Source of the DNA: Acidobacteriaceae bacterium UBA1795
Lineage (GTDB): Bacteria > Acidobacteriota > Terriglobia > Terriglobales > Acidobacteriaceae
Length of the DNA: 34,445 nt
Assembly (NCBI GenBank): GCA_002314435.1
Contig: DCFV01000002.1
Location: 1,364 to 35,808, forward strand
Direction of reading: 5' to 3'
Shown here: positions 1 through 7,953 of the stretch, piece after piece
Numbering within the stretch: position 1 is the first letter of the stretch
How the letters are laid out: each line of letters starts with the position of its first letter
The notes under the pieces: model-generated
What the model saw: the letters and a program-made list of their open reading frames with translations, nothing else
Database searches by the model: none
Told to the model about the DNA's origin: nothing
Position numbers and translations under genes: made by a program

Positions 1-379
1 GCTGCGCCTTGTTGAAGCGGTGAATCTCGTCGACGAAGAGGATGGTGCGCGAGTGCAGCTCGGCGGCCTGCGCGGCCGAAGCCATCACCTGCTTGATCTC
101 TTTAATGCCGCTCGTCACGGCAGAGAACTCGATGAAGCTGGCGCGGGTGGTTTCAGCGATGATCTTGGCCAGCGTGGTTTTGCCCACGCCGGGCGGCCCC
201 CAAAAGATCATCGAACCCGGATCGTCGCGCTCAATCTGAATGCGCAGGGGTTTGCCGGGCCCGAGCAGGTGCTCCTGGCCGCTGTACTCCTCGAGCATGC
301 GCGGACGCATACGCTCCGCCAGTGGCGCCGTGGCCAGCGTGCCTTTTGGCCCTTCTGGTTCGCCGTCGAACAGGCTCAT
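1..379 (-). CDS. rarA: Replication-associated recombination protein A, AAA+ ATPase (N-terminal part, cut by window edge)
   Basis: RarA/MgsA is a AAA+ ATPase related to clamp loaders that acts at stalled replication forks. Reading the minus strand from ATG at 379 gives about 126 residues starting MSLFDGEPEGPKG. They include the family N-terminus (AERMRP..LEEYSGQEHLLGPGKPL), a Walker A motif (FWGPPGVGKTTLA, about residues 59-71) and a Walker B motif with sensor region (RTILFVDEIHRFNKAQ) at the window edge. The start overlaps the stop of the upstream methyltransferase gene as ATGA (376-379), which supports both the start and co-transcription. The C-terminal two thirds lie outside the window. Identification is firm because EIHRFNKAQ is characteristic of this family. 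Confidence 0.93.
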   Translation of the reverse strand, partial: MSLFDGEPEGPKGTLATAPLAERMRPRMLEEYSGQEHLLGPGKPLRIQIERDDPGSMIFWGPPGVGKTTLAKIIAETTRASFIEFSAVTSGIKEIKQVMASAAQAAELHSRTILFVDEIHRFNKAQ

Positions 380-1188
380 CGCGTGCCTTCCTGCGCTTTG
401 GATGCGGCGCGCTGGCGCGAAGCTTCGTAGAGCAGCACGCTCGTGGCCACTGCGGCGTTCAGGCTCTCCACCGGGCCGGGGCAGGGAATCGTGATGGCTG
501 CATCGGTGCGTGCTGCCAGATCGTCGGCCAGCCCGTTGCCTTCGTTGCCGATGAAGAGCGCCACGGCCTGCGCGAGATTAGTTTGCGTGGCAGATTCCGC
601 TCCGCGTACTGCCGTGGCCAGCGTACGCATGCCCGCCTGCTTCAGCCGCACAAACGCTTCGTCGGCCGTGACTTCCATCAGCGGTACGCGAAACACGCTC
701 CCGGCCGAGGCGCGCACGGTCTTGGGATTCCACACGCTCACCGTGCCGGGCAAGGAAATGATGCCCTGCGCGTCGAAGGCCTCGGCCGAACGCAGGATCG
801 TGCCCAAGTTGCCGGGGTCCTGCAGACCCGCGAGAACAACAACGAGCGGCGCGGCCGCACGGGCAAGCAGATCGTCCCAGCTCCAGCGCGGAGGCTCCAC
901 CAGCGCCGCCACCGGCTGCGGGGTTTCTGTGGCAAGTGCGCGGCTGAGCAGTGCACGCGGCGCCAGCAGCACCTCAGTCTGCGCAGGCAATTCAAGGCCA
1001 GCCAGCAGGCTTTCGGCCTCTTGCGCGGCAAACACCGCTTCAATCCGCAGTCCGGCGCGCACGGCTTCGCGCAGCATTATGGGACCTTCGATGCCGGCGA
1101 GAGCTTCGTCTCGACCGGGTTGAGCGAGGGCACGGCGCAATTGCTTCAGGCGTGCGTTCTGCTGACTCTGTACAATGCGAACAGGCAT
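376..1188 (-). CDS. TrmH/SpoU family RNA 2'-O-ribose methyltransferase
   Basis: A 270-residue SPOUT-fold methyltransferase, probably acting on rRNA or tRNA ribose with S-adenosylmethionine. The N-terminal ~100 residues resemble the SpoU substrate-binding domain (QNARLKQLRRA near the start; EGPIMLREAVRAG). The catalytic domain shows all three SpoU motifs: motif 1 DPGNLGTILRSAEAF (about residues 124-138), motif 2 FIGNEGNGL (about 216-224) and motif 3 PVESLNAAVATSVLLYE near the C-terminus, which forms the trefoil knot. I chose ATG 1188; an in-frame GTG lies immediately before it at 1191, and neither has a strong ribosome binding site. It is the first gene of a unit with rarA (4-base overlap). 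The target nucleotide cannot be told from the sequence; RlmB-, TsnR- and YsgA-like assignments are all possible. Confidence 0.9.
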   Translation of the reverse strand: MPVRIVQSQQNARLKQLRRALAQPGRDEALAGIEGPIMLREAVRAGLRIEAVFAAQEAESLLAGLELPAQTEVLLAPRALLSRALATETPQPVAALVEPPRWSWDDLLARAAAPLVVVLAGLQDPGNLGTILRSAEAFDAQGIISLPGTVSVWNPKTVRASAGSVFRVPLMEVTADEAFVRLKQAGMRTLATAVRGAESATQTNLAQAVALFIGNEGNGLADDLAARTDAAITIPCPGPVESLNAAVATSVLLYEASRQRAASKAQEGTR

Positions 1189-1339
1189 CACTGAATCGTC
1201 TGAGTCTCCTAGCCGATTCTATGCTGTTCAGATGCCGCGCAGGACCGCGCAGCGGCCTGGCCTAACTTGCTCGCCGCGGCGGGCTGTGTTAGCTTCCGTT
1301 TTTGTGGATTCTGCAATTCGGGAACCGAGGTAGACTTTC

Positions 1340-1984
1340 TTGTCCGCAGAAATCTTGCGCGTCCATCCCGATGAACCCCAACCGGACCGGATTGAGTACA
1401 TCGTCTCCTGTCTGCGCAAAGGGTATGTCGTAGCGCTGCCCACCGACACCTTCTACGGTCTCGCTGTCGATCCGGTCAATCTGCATGCGGTCGAAAGCAT
1501 CTACCAGATCAAGACCCGCCAGAAACACAAGCCCCTATCGCTCCTGATCTCAGGACTGGCGCAGGCGTACACCCTGGCGCGGGATAGCGATCCGTTGCTG
1601 GACAAACTGGCAGACAAGTTCTGGCCCGGGCCGCTTACCATCATTGTGCGTGCGGGCACCAAACTGCCACTGCGTTCCACGGCCAACACGGGCAACGTAG
1701 CGCTGCGCGTGCCGGATGCAGCCATTCCGCGAGCCGTGGTGGAGAGCTTCGGGTTGCCTATCACAGCCACCTCGGCCAACCTGCAGGGTGCCGCAGAGTG
1801 TACGCATGCAGCCTGTGTGCGCGACCAGATCGGCGACCGCGTGCCGCTGATCATCGACGGCGGGCCGACGGGCAGAGCGCAGCCCACCACCATCGTCGAT
1901 CTCTCGCTGGGCGCGGGACGTTGGGAGATTCTGCGCGAGGGCGCAATCCCGACTCATGAAATCGTAATGGCGCTGCAGCGATAA
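1340..1984 (+). CDS. tsaC: L-threonylcarbamoyladenylate synthase (TsaC/YrdC/Sua5 family)
   Basis: Makes threonylcarbamoyl-AMP from threonine, bicarbonate and ATP, the first step of t6A37 modification of ANN-decoding tRNAs. The 214-residue protein consists of the YrdC domain only; it lacks the C-terminal Sua5 domain. Visible family features are GYVVALPTDTFYGLAVD (about 28-44), the basic KTRQKHKPLSLLI segment (about 58-70), which matches the K-x-R...K-x-x-P-L ATP/substrate site, and ITATSANLQG with the conserved S-x-N. The start is a TTG at 1340, preceded by a purine-rich GGGAACCGAGG around 1320-1330. It is followed after 10 bases by the YdcF-like gene. YciO-type paralogues share this domain, so the exact subfamily is slightly uncertain. 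Confidence 0.88.
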   Translation: MSAEILRVHPDEPQPDRIEYIVSCLRKGYVVALPTDTFYGLAVDPVNLHAVESIYQIKTRQKHKPLSLLISGLAQAYTLARDSDPLLDKLADKFWPGPLTIIVRAGTKLPLRSTANTGNVALRVPDAAIPRAVVESFGLPITATSANLQGAAECTHAACVRDQIGDRVPLIIDGGPTGRAQPTTIVDLSLGAGRWEILREGAIPTHEIVMALQR

Positions 1985-1994
1985 GATTTCTCCA

Positions 1995-2612
1995 ATGAGG
2001 GCAAAATCCAGATCGAAGGGGAGAGCGGCTGCGCAGGTTGTTGCGGCCGTTCTGCTGGCCCTGGTTTTGGGAACGCTGGGGTGGTCCCGCTGGGTCTACA
2101 CACAGATTGAAGCTTTCGCTGGCCGCGATGATGCGGCTCCCTCAGATGCCATCGCCGTCTTCGGAGCGGCAGAGTATGATGGCCGTCCGTCGCCGGTCTA
2201 TCGCGCGCGCCTGGAGCACGCCGAGGCGTTGTTCAACAAGAGCATCGCCCCGCTCATCATCACGCTGGGCGGCGACGGCGGCGACCAGTACTCCGAGGGT
2301 GGCGTCGGCCGGCAATACCTGATGGGCGAAGGCATTCCCGAGTCCGCCATCATTGCAGAAACCACCAGCCGCAATACCGCTCAGGCCGTTCGGCGGCTCG
2401 CCGTGATCGCCCGAGCCAACAGTCTGAGCCGCATCGTGGTCGTCAGCGACGACACGCACATGTTTCGCATTCACGCACTATGCGCGGCACAGGGGCTCAA
2501 CGTGCTCACCTCGCCGCGCCAGCGGGTGAGCGTTGAGGGCAATCCATCCGACCTGGATCCCGTGCTACACGAAATCCTGAGCTACACCGCCTGGCGGCTG
2601 CACCTGGAGTAG
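1995..2612 (+). CDS. YdcF/SanA-like DUF218 envelope protein
   Basis: A 205-residue protein with a single N-terminal membrane anchor (about residues 12-29, AAQVVAAVLLALVLGTLG) followed by a DUF218 domain likely facing the periplasm. Family landmarks are the DAIAVFGAAEYDGRPSPVYRARL segment, IITLGGDGG, the TSRNTAQAVRRL helix that follows an acidic residue, and VVVSDDTHMFRIHAL, where most relatives have a T-x-x-x-H-x-x-R arrangement. Members such as SanA, ElyC and YdcF affect envelope integrity or polyprenyl-linked metabolism, but a precise reaction is not established for most. The gene starts 10 bases after tsaC and is probably co-transcribed with it. Its end is only 3 bases from the end of the converging DUF92 gene. 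Confidence 0.8.
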   Translation: MRAKSRSKGRAAAQVVAAVLLALVLGTLGWSRWVYTQIEAFAGRDDAAPSDAIAVFGAAEYDGRPSPVYRARLEHAEALFNKSIAPLIITLGGDGGDQYSEGGVGRQYLMGEGIPESAIIAETTSRNTAQAVRRLAVIARANSLSRIVVVSDDTHMFRIHALCAAQGLNVLTSPRQRVSVEGNPSDLDPVLHEILSYTAWRLHLE

Positions 2613-2615
2613 CGC

Positions 2616-3506
2616 TCAGGCCACGCCAAAGTGTGACGCCAGCGCCAGCAAAGCCATTGCAAAGGCCGCCGCGCTCAGCGTAGATAGAAAATTCACTGCA
2701 TCGTTGTTCAGCCAGCCGCGCCGTTCGAGTGTGGCACCCAGCAGGCTGTCGAAGAACAGGCCAAAGACACCGCCAGCCCAGCCGATAACCCCCAACAGCC
2801 AGCCGCCGGGCAGCGCCGCTGCTCCTGTCGCGGCCACCAGTGCGGCTGCTGCCATGCCCGCCAGCGTGCCGCTCAGGCTGACAGCTCCGTCCGTGCCCGG
2901 CTCCATCACGCGCAGCGTGGTGATCATCCGCGGGCGGCAGTTCAGCACCTGCCCCAGTTCGGACGACACCGTGTCCGCGGCAGCCTCGCACAGCGCGGCC
3001 AGCATCGGAGTAAACAGCAGGCCTAGCCCCCAGTCCGCAGGCGGAAACCAGCCCATGTCGGCCAGCCGCAGGCGGAACATCTCCATGGCCAGCAGTGCCG
3101 CCGCGCCCAGGTTCGCGGCCACCTGCGCGGCCACGCGGCCGCCGCGGCGCTCGGCCGTGCCCAACTGCTCCTTGCGTTTGCGGCCCAGCCGCGTGGCAAT
3201 GGAGGTGAGCACCAGCACAGCGAGCACCGGCACCAGCGCCGTGCGCCAGGGCAGGCAGGGAAGCGATGCCGTCGAAAACATCAGGCTGGCGGCAATCGCA
3301 GCGCCGGCCCAGGCGCCGGAGGCAGTGGCCGAACGGACGCGCCAAGCCACCAGTCCCAGCACCCCGCTCAAGCCCAGCACGCACACCGCCACCAGCGGCG
3401 TGTAGGTGGACCACCGTTCCACTGCCAGCACCAGGTCAGCTCCCACGGCTGGAAACACGGCCAGCAGGACAGTCTTCGATTGCCATTTCAGCTTGAGAGC
3501 GGCCAC
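2616..3506 (-). CDS. DUF92 integral membrane protein (VTE6/TMEM19-like, possible isoprenoid-phosphate kinase)
   Basis: A 296-residue, very hydrophobic protein with about six to seven membrane segments. DUF92 hallmarks are present: LCEAAADTVSSELGQVL (about 160-176), PGTDGAVSLSGTLAGMAAA (about 191-209), GVFGLFFDSLLGATLERRG and NNDAVNFLSTL near the C-terminus. The plant DUF92 member VTE6 phosphorylates phytyl phosphate to the diphosphate; bacterial members are largely uncharacterised, so a CTP-dependent polyprenyl or phytyl phosphate kinase role is only an inference from family membership. The start is GTG at 3506; no ATG lies in frame just upstream. A GGAGAG sits very close to it. It converges on the YdcF-like gene and diverges from the GH31 gene. 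Confidence 0.78.
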   Translation of the reverse strand: MAALKLKWQSKTVLLAVFPAVGADLVLAVERWSTYTPLVAVCVLGLSGVLGLVAWRVRSATASGAWAGAAIAASLMFSTASLPCLPWRTALVPVLAVLVLTSIATRLGRKRKEQLGTAERRGGRVAAQVAANLGAAALLAMEMFRLRLADMGWFPPADWGLGLLFTPMLAALCEAAADTVSSELGQVLNCRPRMITTLRVMEPGTDGAVSLSGTLAGMAAAALVAATGAAALPGGWLLGVIGWAGGVFGLFFDSLLGATLERRGWLNNDAVNFLSTLSAAAFAMALLALASHFGVA

Positions 3507-3562
3507 CTCTCCATCGTATCGTCTGTCCGGCTGAAACTCTCACTTGCTCACTGCAAACCCCT

Positions 3563-3580
3563 AGTGAATCGGTTTACACT
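3563..3580. promoter_or_regulatory. Possible LacI-family-type operator / -10 region before the GH31 gene
   Basis: AGTGAATCGGTTTACACT lies about 50-70 bases upstream of the GH31 start. It has a central CG and imperfect dyad symmetry, resembling operators of LacI/GalR-family regulators, which often control glycosidase genes. Its right end, TACACT, also resembles a -10 hexamer. Symmetry is incomplete and no LacI-type regulator gene is in the window, so this is a weak call. Confidence 0.25.
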
Positions 3581-3631
3581 CATCTGCGCGGCAAATGCTG
3601 GCCGTCGCTTCGCGTCCAAGGGAGTTCTTTG

Positions 3632-6016
3632 ATGAGAGTGCCGTTCCGCTGTATTGCTCTGCTTGCCATCAGTGCTGTTGCCTCCGCCGGGCTGGCCGCC
3701 CAGACCACCGCCCCGCGTCTTCAACTCGATCGCAAGGGAGAAACGATCGTGCTGGAGCCGTACGCACCGAATATCGTGCGTGTCACGCTGAGCCTGAAAC
3801 GCGAGCCCGCGTTGGCAGCTCCCGGGTACGGCTTCGTCGCCACGCCGGACGCCGGCGGCTGGAGCGCGCGCCAAACGACCGACGCGGATGTTTACCAGTC
3901 GGGGCGCATGGTCGTCACCGTAGACCGTGAACACGAGTTTGCTGGAAAACTGCCGCAAAGCATCATCGACATCAGCAAGTACTTCGGCGGCTCTACGCCG
4001 GGCGCTCACATCACCTTCCGCACGGCGGAGGGCAAGCAATTGCTCGAGATGACCGGCTGGGCGCAGGCGCTACCCAACCAGAAGGACGGGACCGCCGCGT
4101 TGGCTGCCGACCGACGGCCCACCGATCCCGAGATGTATGTCGTGGGAGCCTCTTTCGCTTCGCCGGACGACGAACATTACTACGGGTTGGGCGACAACCA
4201 CGAGGGCTTCCTCGATCATCGCGGCCACGCCGTGCGCTGCTGGAACGATTACCTGGCTCCGGCCGGTCCCAGCACCTGCGTGCCCTTCGTGGTCACCAAC
4301 AAGGGCTACGGCCTGCTGTGGGACAACGCCTCGAAGACCACGATCAATCCAGGATTCAACGAGCAGACCAACTGGACCAGCGAAATGGGCGACCGCGTCT
4401 CGTTCTTCGTCATCGCCGGAGCCACGGCGGACGAAATTTACGCGGGCTACCGGTTGCTGACTGGCCCCACCCCGCTCTTGCCCAAGGCTGCCTACGGCTA
4501 CATCCAGTGCAAGCAACGTTACTCCAGCCAGGATGAGGTACTTTCGGTGGCCAAGGGCTACCGTGATCGCCACCTGCCCGCCGACGTGATAGTGGTGGAC
4601 TGGTTCTACTACACCAAGATGGGCCAGATGGACCTGGACCCGAAGTTCTGGCCCGATCCCGTGGCGATGAACAAGCAACTGCACGACATGGGCTTTGAGA
4701 CCATGATCAGCGTGTGGCCGCGCTTTGTGCCGGAGAGCCGCTTCTACGCTGACCTGCGCGCGAAGGGCTGGCTCATCCATAAGGCCGACGGCACGCCGAT
4801 CGACGGCATGCCCTACGACCGCGCCGGTTCGGACATCGATACCACTAACCCCGAAGCCGCAGCCTGGTACTGGAAGACCATCAGAGACAATATCATCAGC
4901 AAGGGCTTCGATTCGCTCTGGGCCGACGAAACCGAGCCCGATCTGCCTCCAAACGGCGCGTACTACCACATCGGCCCCGGCACTCAGTACTTCAACGTCT
5001 ACCCGCTTCTCCATACTGCTGCGCTCTACGAGGGCTTCCGCAAGGACACGCCCGAGAAGCGCGGTCTAATCCTCTCGCGCGACGCCTTCACCGGTATTCA
5101 ACGCAACGGCGTCATCGTCTGGTCGTCGGATATCTTCCCCACGTGGGACACGCTGCGTCGACAGATTCCGACCGGACTCGACTTTGCGGCCTCGGGCGTC
5201 ACGTACTGGTCGAACGACACCGGCGGCTGGCAGTATCTACCCGCCGAGCACCATCCGGCGCATCCTCCGCTGCTTGACCCCTCGGACGCGCGCGCCGTCG
5301 TGGGCGGTTACGACGACTATCCCGAGCTCTACACGCGCTGGTTCCAGTACGCCACTTTTCTGCCCATCATGCGTTCGCACGGCAGCCGTTCAGCCAACGA
5401 GGTTTGGTCCTACGGCAAGCAGGCCCAGCCGATTCTGGAGAAGTATCTGCGCCTGCGCTACGCGCTCATGCCATACATCTACTCGCTCGGCTACCAGACG
5501 TGGAAGACCGGCGCGCCCTACATGCGGGCGTTGCCGCTCGACTTCCCGAACGATCCTCGCGTAGCCGATCTGCGCGATGAGTACATGTTTGGTCCGGCGC
5601 TGCTGGTGGCTCCGGTCACTGAGCAGGGCGCAACCTCACGCCAGGTCTACCTGCCCGCTGGGGCCGACTGGTACAACTACTGGACCAACCAGCGGCTGCA
5701 CGGTGGCCAGACAGTCGAGGTTGCCGCGCCCATCGACACCATTCCGGTGTTTGTGCGAGCCGGGTCGATCCTGCCGCTGGGTGCGCCTGTCCAGAGCACA
5801 CACGACCAGCAGGCCATCGCCAAGGTGCGCGTCTACCCGGGAGCCGACGCTGTCTTCACACTCTTCTCCGACGACGGCACGAGCTACGCGTATGAGAAGG
5901 GCGCGGGATCCCTTACCCGGCTCAAGTGGGACGACGCGCAGAAGCAGTTCTCCCATGAAGGAGAAGCCGCGTGGACAGGCGGAGACGCCGCCGTGGTTGA
6001 GGTGGTTCAGCCTTAA
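3632..6016 (+). CDS. Secreted glycoside hydrolase family 31 (alpha-glucosidase/alpha-xylosidase type)
   Basis: A 794-residue exported enzyme that should release alpha-linked glucose or xylose from oligosaccharides by a retaining mechanism. Residues 1 to about 23 form a signal peptide ending ASAGLAAQ. An N-terminal galactose-mutarotase-like domain (about 25-280) precedes the GH31 barrel. The likely catalytic nucleophile is Asp432 in the GFDSLWADETEPD motif and the acid/base is Asp529 in YWSNDTGGW. MRSHGS with His584 fits the sugar-binding -1 site. A C-terminal beta-sandwich (DUF5110-like) follows. The DxTEPD form of the nucleophile motif recalls bacterial alpha-xylosidases of xyloglucan breakdown, but the specificity is an inference. 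The chosen ATG (3632) has AAGGGAG 8 bases upstream; a TTG immediately before it is less likely. It stands alone, without sugar-transport partners. Confidence 0.92.
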   Translation: MRVPFRCIALLAISAVASAGLAAQTTAPRLQLDRKGETIVLEPYAPNIVRVTLSLKREPALAAPGYGFVATPDAGGWSARQTTDADVYQSGRMVVTVDREHEFAGKLPQSIIDISKYFGGSTPGAHITFRTAEGKQLLEMTGWAQALPNQKDGTAALAADRRPTDPEMYVVGASFASPDDEHYYGLGDNHEGFLDHRGHAVRCWNDYLAPAGPSTCVPFVVTNKGYGLLWDNASKTTINPGFNEQTNWTSEMGDRVSFFVIAGATADEIYAGYRLLTGPTPLLPKAAYGYIQCKQRYSSQDEVLSVAKGYRDRHLPADVIVVDWFYYTKMGQMDLDPKFWPDPVAMNKQLHDMGFETMISVWPRFVPESRFYADLRAKGWLIHKADGTPIDGMPYDRAGSDIDTTNPEAAAWYWKTIRDNIISKGFDSLWADETEPDLPPNGAYYHIGPGTQYFNVYPLLHTAALYEGFRKDTPEKRGLILSRDAFTGIQRNGVIVWSSDIFPTWDTLRRQIPTGLDFAASGVTYWSNDTGGWQYLPAEHHPAHPPLLDPSDARAVVGGYDDYPELYTRWFQYATFLPIMRSHGSRSANEVWSYGKQAQPILEKYLRLRYALMPYIYSLGYQTWKTGAPYMRALPLDFPNDPRVADLRDEYMFGPALLVAPVTEQGATSRQVYLPAGADWYNYWTNQRLHGGQTVEVAAPIDTIPVFVRAGSILPLGAPVQSTHDQQAIAKVRVYPGADAVFTLFSDDGTSYAYEKGAGSLTRLKWDDAQKQFSHEGEAAWTGGDAAVVEVVQP

Positions 6017-6026
6017 AAACAGAACG

Positions 6027-6047
6027 GGCGGCGAGGCAAGCGCCGCC
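6027..6047 (+). terminator. Hairpin after the GH31 gene
   Basis: GGCGGCG and CGCCGCC form a perfect 7-bp stem around a 7-base loop, starting 10 bases after the GH31 stop codon. There is no T-run after it (TCTCCCCC), so it may be an RNA 3'-end stabiliser rather than a full intrinsic terminator. Confidence 0.4.
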
Positions 6048-6277
6048 TCTCCCCCATGCAACTGCCGGGCGCTGGATTCCCAGCCGTGTTCGGGCGCGTC
6101 TAACGATACGGAGTGACGCGTCGCGCGGGTGGCGTTTGCCCGTACCCAAAACCCCGGAACGCTGCAATGTCGCCCGTGTGCTGCTCGGTGTTTCTGCAGC
6201 GGGTTCGTGGCAGGGCGGGGTTACCCGGACAATGGGTTCTCTGATTTACAATCACTGGGTAAGCAGGAAAGAACTGA

Positions 6278-7840
6278 ATGAGTCTTTTTCCCATGAATGC
6301 ACGCGAGATGCGTGTGCGGTTAATGCAGGTTGGGGCAGCCGGTTTGGCTGCCGCCATGATCGCCGGTTGTGGAAGCACGTACCGGGCGACCGTGACATCG
6401 ACAAGCCCCAGCGGACCCGCCGCGCAGCCGAGTTCCCTGGCTGTAGTGGTGTCGTCTCCGTCCACCAGTTCGGCTGGCATTGCCACTATCGTCGATTACT
6501 CCGGCGATACGGTGATGGCCACCGCATCGATAGGTCCAGGCCCTCATTCGTTCACTCTCGATGGAACCGGTTCCACCGCCTACACCGTCAACAGTGACGG
6601 CACGCTGACCAATTTTCCGGTTTCCACCTCACTGCAGCAGAAGAACGTGACCTATTCCACGCTCCCCACCACCGCAGAACCGGTGGGCATGTTCTCGCCT
6701 TCGAGCGGTCTGTGGGTTGCTGACCTTACCGGCAATGCGGTCGATGTGCTGACGGGCAGTCCAGAGACCTTCAAGATCGCTATTCCCGTGGCCCCCACGC
6801 CGATTGCCGTTGGCGGACAGGTAACCAGTGGTACTGGCGCGCGGTTTTACTCCATCAGCCTCAACAATTCCAGCACGGCGACCGCTGACGTCATTCCTTA
6901 CAACGACATGACGTGCAACACGGCTCCGTCCACCGTGACGCAGAACGGCGAAGCCGACGCCATTGAAGTCAGCAGCTATTCGGTCTCTGCGCAGATTCCG
7001 CTGGGCAAGTGCCCGGTTTACAGCGTCATCGGCAGCGACAACAAGCGCCTGTTCGTGCTCAACCGTGGCAGCGACACCATCACGGTCATCAACACCCAGA
7101 CCGACGCGCTCAACACCTGCACCCCGTTCCTGAGCCAGAGCGGCCAGACGGTCACCTGCCATCCCACGCTGCCGCTTTCCAGCACAGCGGTTACGGCCAC
7201 GGGCATTACTCCCACCAACGGAGTCGCCGCGGCCAACCTGCCCACGACGGCCGGGCCGGTCTACGCCGAATACAACGCAGCGACGCAGCAACTGGTGGTA
7301 GCTGACTATGACGGTGGTACGGTCAGCATCATCGACGTCAGCCTGGACATTTACGGCAACGACAGCTCAACCTTCGGCACTACCTTCACGGTCAAGGTCG
7401 GCAACACTGCCACGCCCTACCCGGCGGCAGTGACCGCCCTCTACACCGGCGATCGCGCCTACACGGCAAACCAGGGCGACGACGCAGGCGGTACGGGCAA
7501 CGGCACGGTTTCGATCGTCAACCTCACCAGCCACACGCTGGAGAAGACGCTCTCCGTCGTAGGCCACCCGCGTACCGTGGTTTCCACCTCGAACTCGTTG
7601 TACGGCAAGGTCTACATGGCCTCGCCAGACAGCACCTATGTCACCGTGATCGGGACCAAAGCGGATACCGTGGATACGACTGTCCTAGTGCAGGGCAATG
7701 TGATAGACGTGAGGACGAGCACGCAGAACGCTGTCAGCGGCAACGCCATCGACACCAGTCGCCGCCCCGGCGCGGGGCAACCCTGCTATCTGCCGGGAGC
7801 CGCTGCCGAGGCTTCCATCGATACCTGCCAGGCACAGTAG
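6278..7840 (+). CDS. YncE/YVTN-type beta-propeller lipoprotein, function unknown
   Basis: A 520-residue exported lipoprotein. The N-terminus has a basic start, a hydrophobic stretch and a lipobox (MIAGC, Cys31), followed by a Ser/Thr/Pro linker. The body contains repeats of the YVTN/YncE beta-propeller kind, such as KRLFVLNRGSDTITVINTQTD (about 250-270), LVVADYDGGTVSIIDVSLD (about 339-357) and YTANQGDDAGG...GTVSIVNL, and ends with VYMASPDSTYVTVIG. Such propellers usually bind proteins, polymers or metals at the cell surface; no catalytic motif is visible. AGGAAAG at 6263-6269 is a good ribosome binding site for ATG 6278, and a TACAAT at 6247-6252 could be the -10 element. It is a single gene, closed by a strong terminator. 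Confidence 0.8.
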   Translation: MSLFPMNAREMRVRLMQVGAAGLAAAMIAGCGSTYRATVTSTSPSGPAAQPSSLAVVVSSPSTSSAGIATIVDYSGDTVMATASIGPGPHSFTLDGTGSTAYTVNSDGTLTNFPVSTSLQQKNVTYSTLPTTAEPVGMFSPSSGLWVADLTGNAVDVLTGSPETFKIAIPVAPTPIAVGGQVTSGTGARFYSISLNNSSTATADVIPYNDMTCNTAPSTVTQNGEADAIEVSSYSVSAQIPLGKCPVYSVIGSDNKRLFVLNRGSDTITVINTQTDALNTCTPFLSQSGQTVTCHPTLPLSSTAVTATGITPTNGVAAANLPTTAGPVYAEYNAATQQLVVADYDGGTVSIIDVSLDIYGNDSSTFGTTFTVKVGNTATPYPAAVTALYTGDRAYTANQGDDAGGTGNGTVSIVNLTSHTLEKTLSVVGHPRTVVSTSNSLYGKVYMASPDSTYVTVIGTKADTVDTTVLVQGNVIDVRTSTQNAVSGNAIDTSRRPGAGQPCYLPGAAAEASIDTCQAQ

Positions 7841-7878
7841 TCCGGCCAGCGGGCAGCAGAACTCGTTCCGCATACAAT

Positions 7879-7925
7879 CAGCCAGAGGGATGGTAGTTGG
7901 CAGTTCCTCTGGCTGGTTTTATTTG
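7879..7925 (+). terminator. Intrinsic terminator after the beta-propeller lipoprotein gene
   Basis: CAGCCAGAGG (7879-7888) and CCTCTGGCTG (7906-7915) form a perfect 10-bp stem with a 17-base loop, followed by GTTTTATTTG. It lies about 40 bases downstream of the stop codon and separates this gene from tlyA. Confidence 0.75.
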
Positions 7926-7953
7926 AGCGCCAGTTTCGTTCGAGTATCGACCC

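Noticed and set aside
2506..3414. 302-codon minus-strand frame overlapping the DUF92 gene
   Set aside because: It overlaps a clear DUF92 membrane protein in another frame; the product is Gly/Arg/Ala-rich and runs into the YdcF-like gene.
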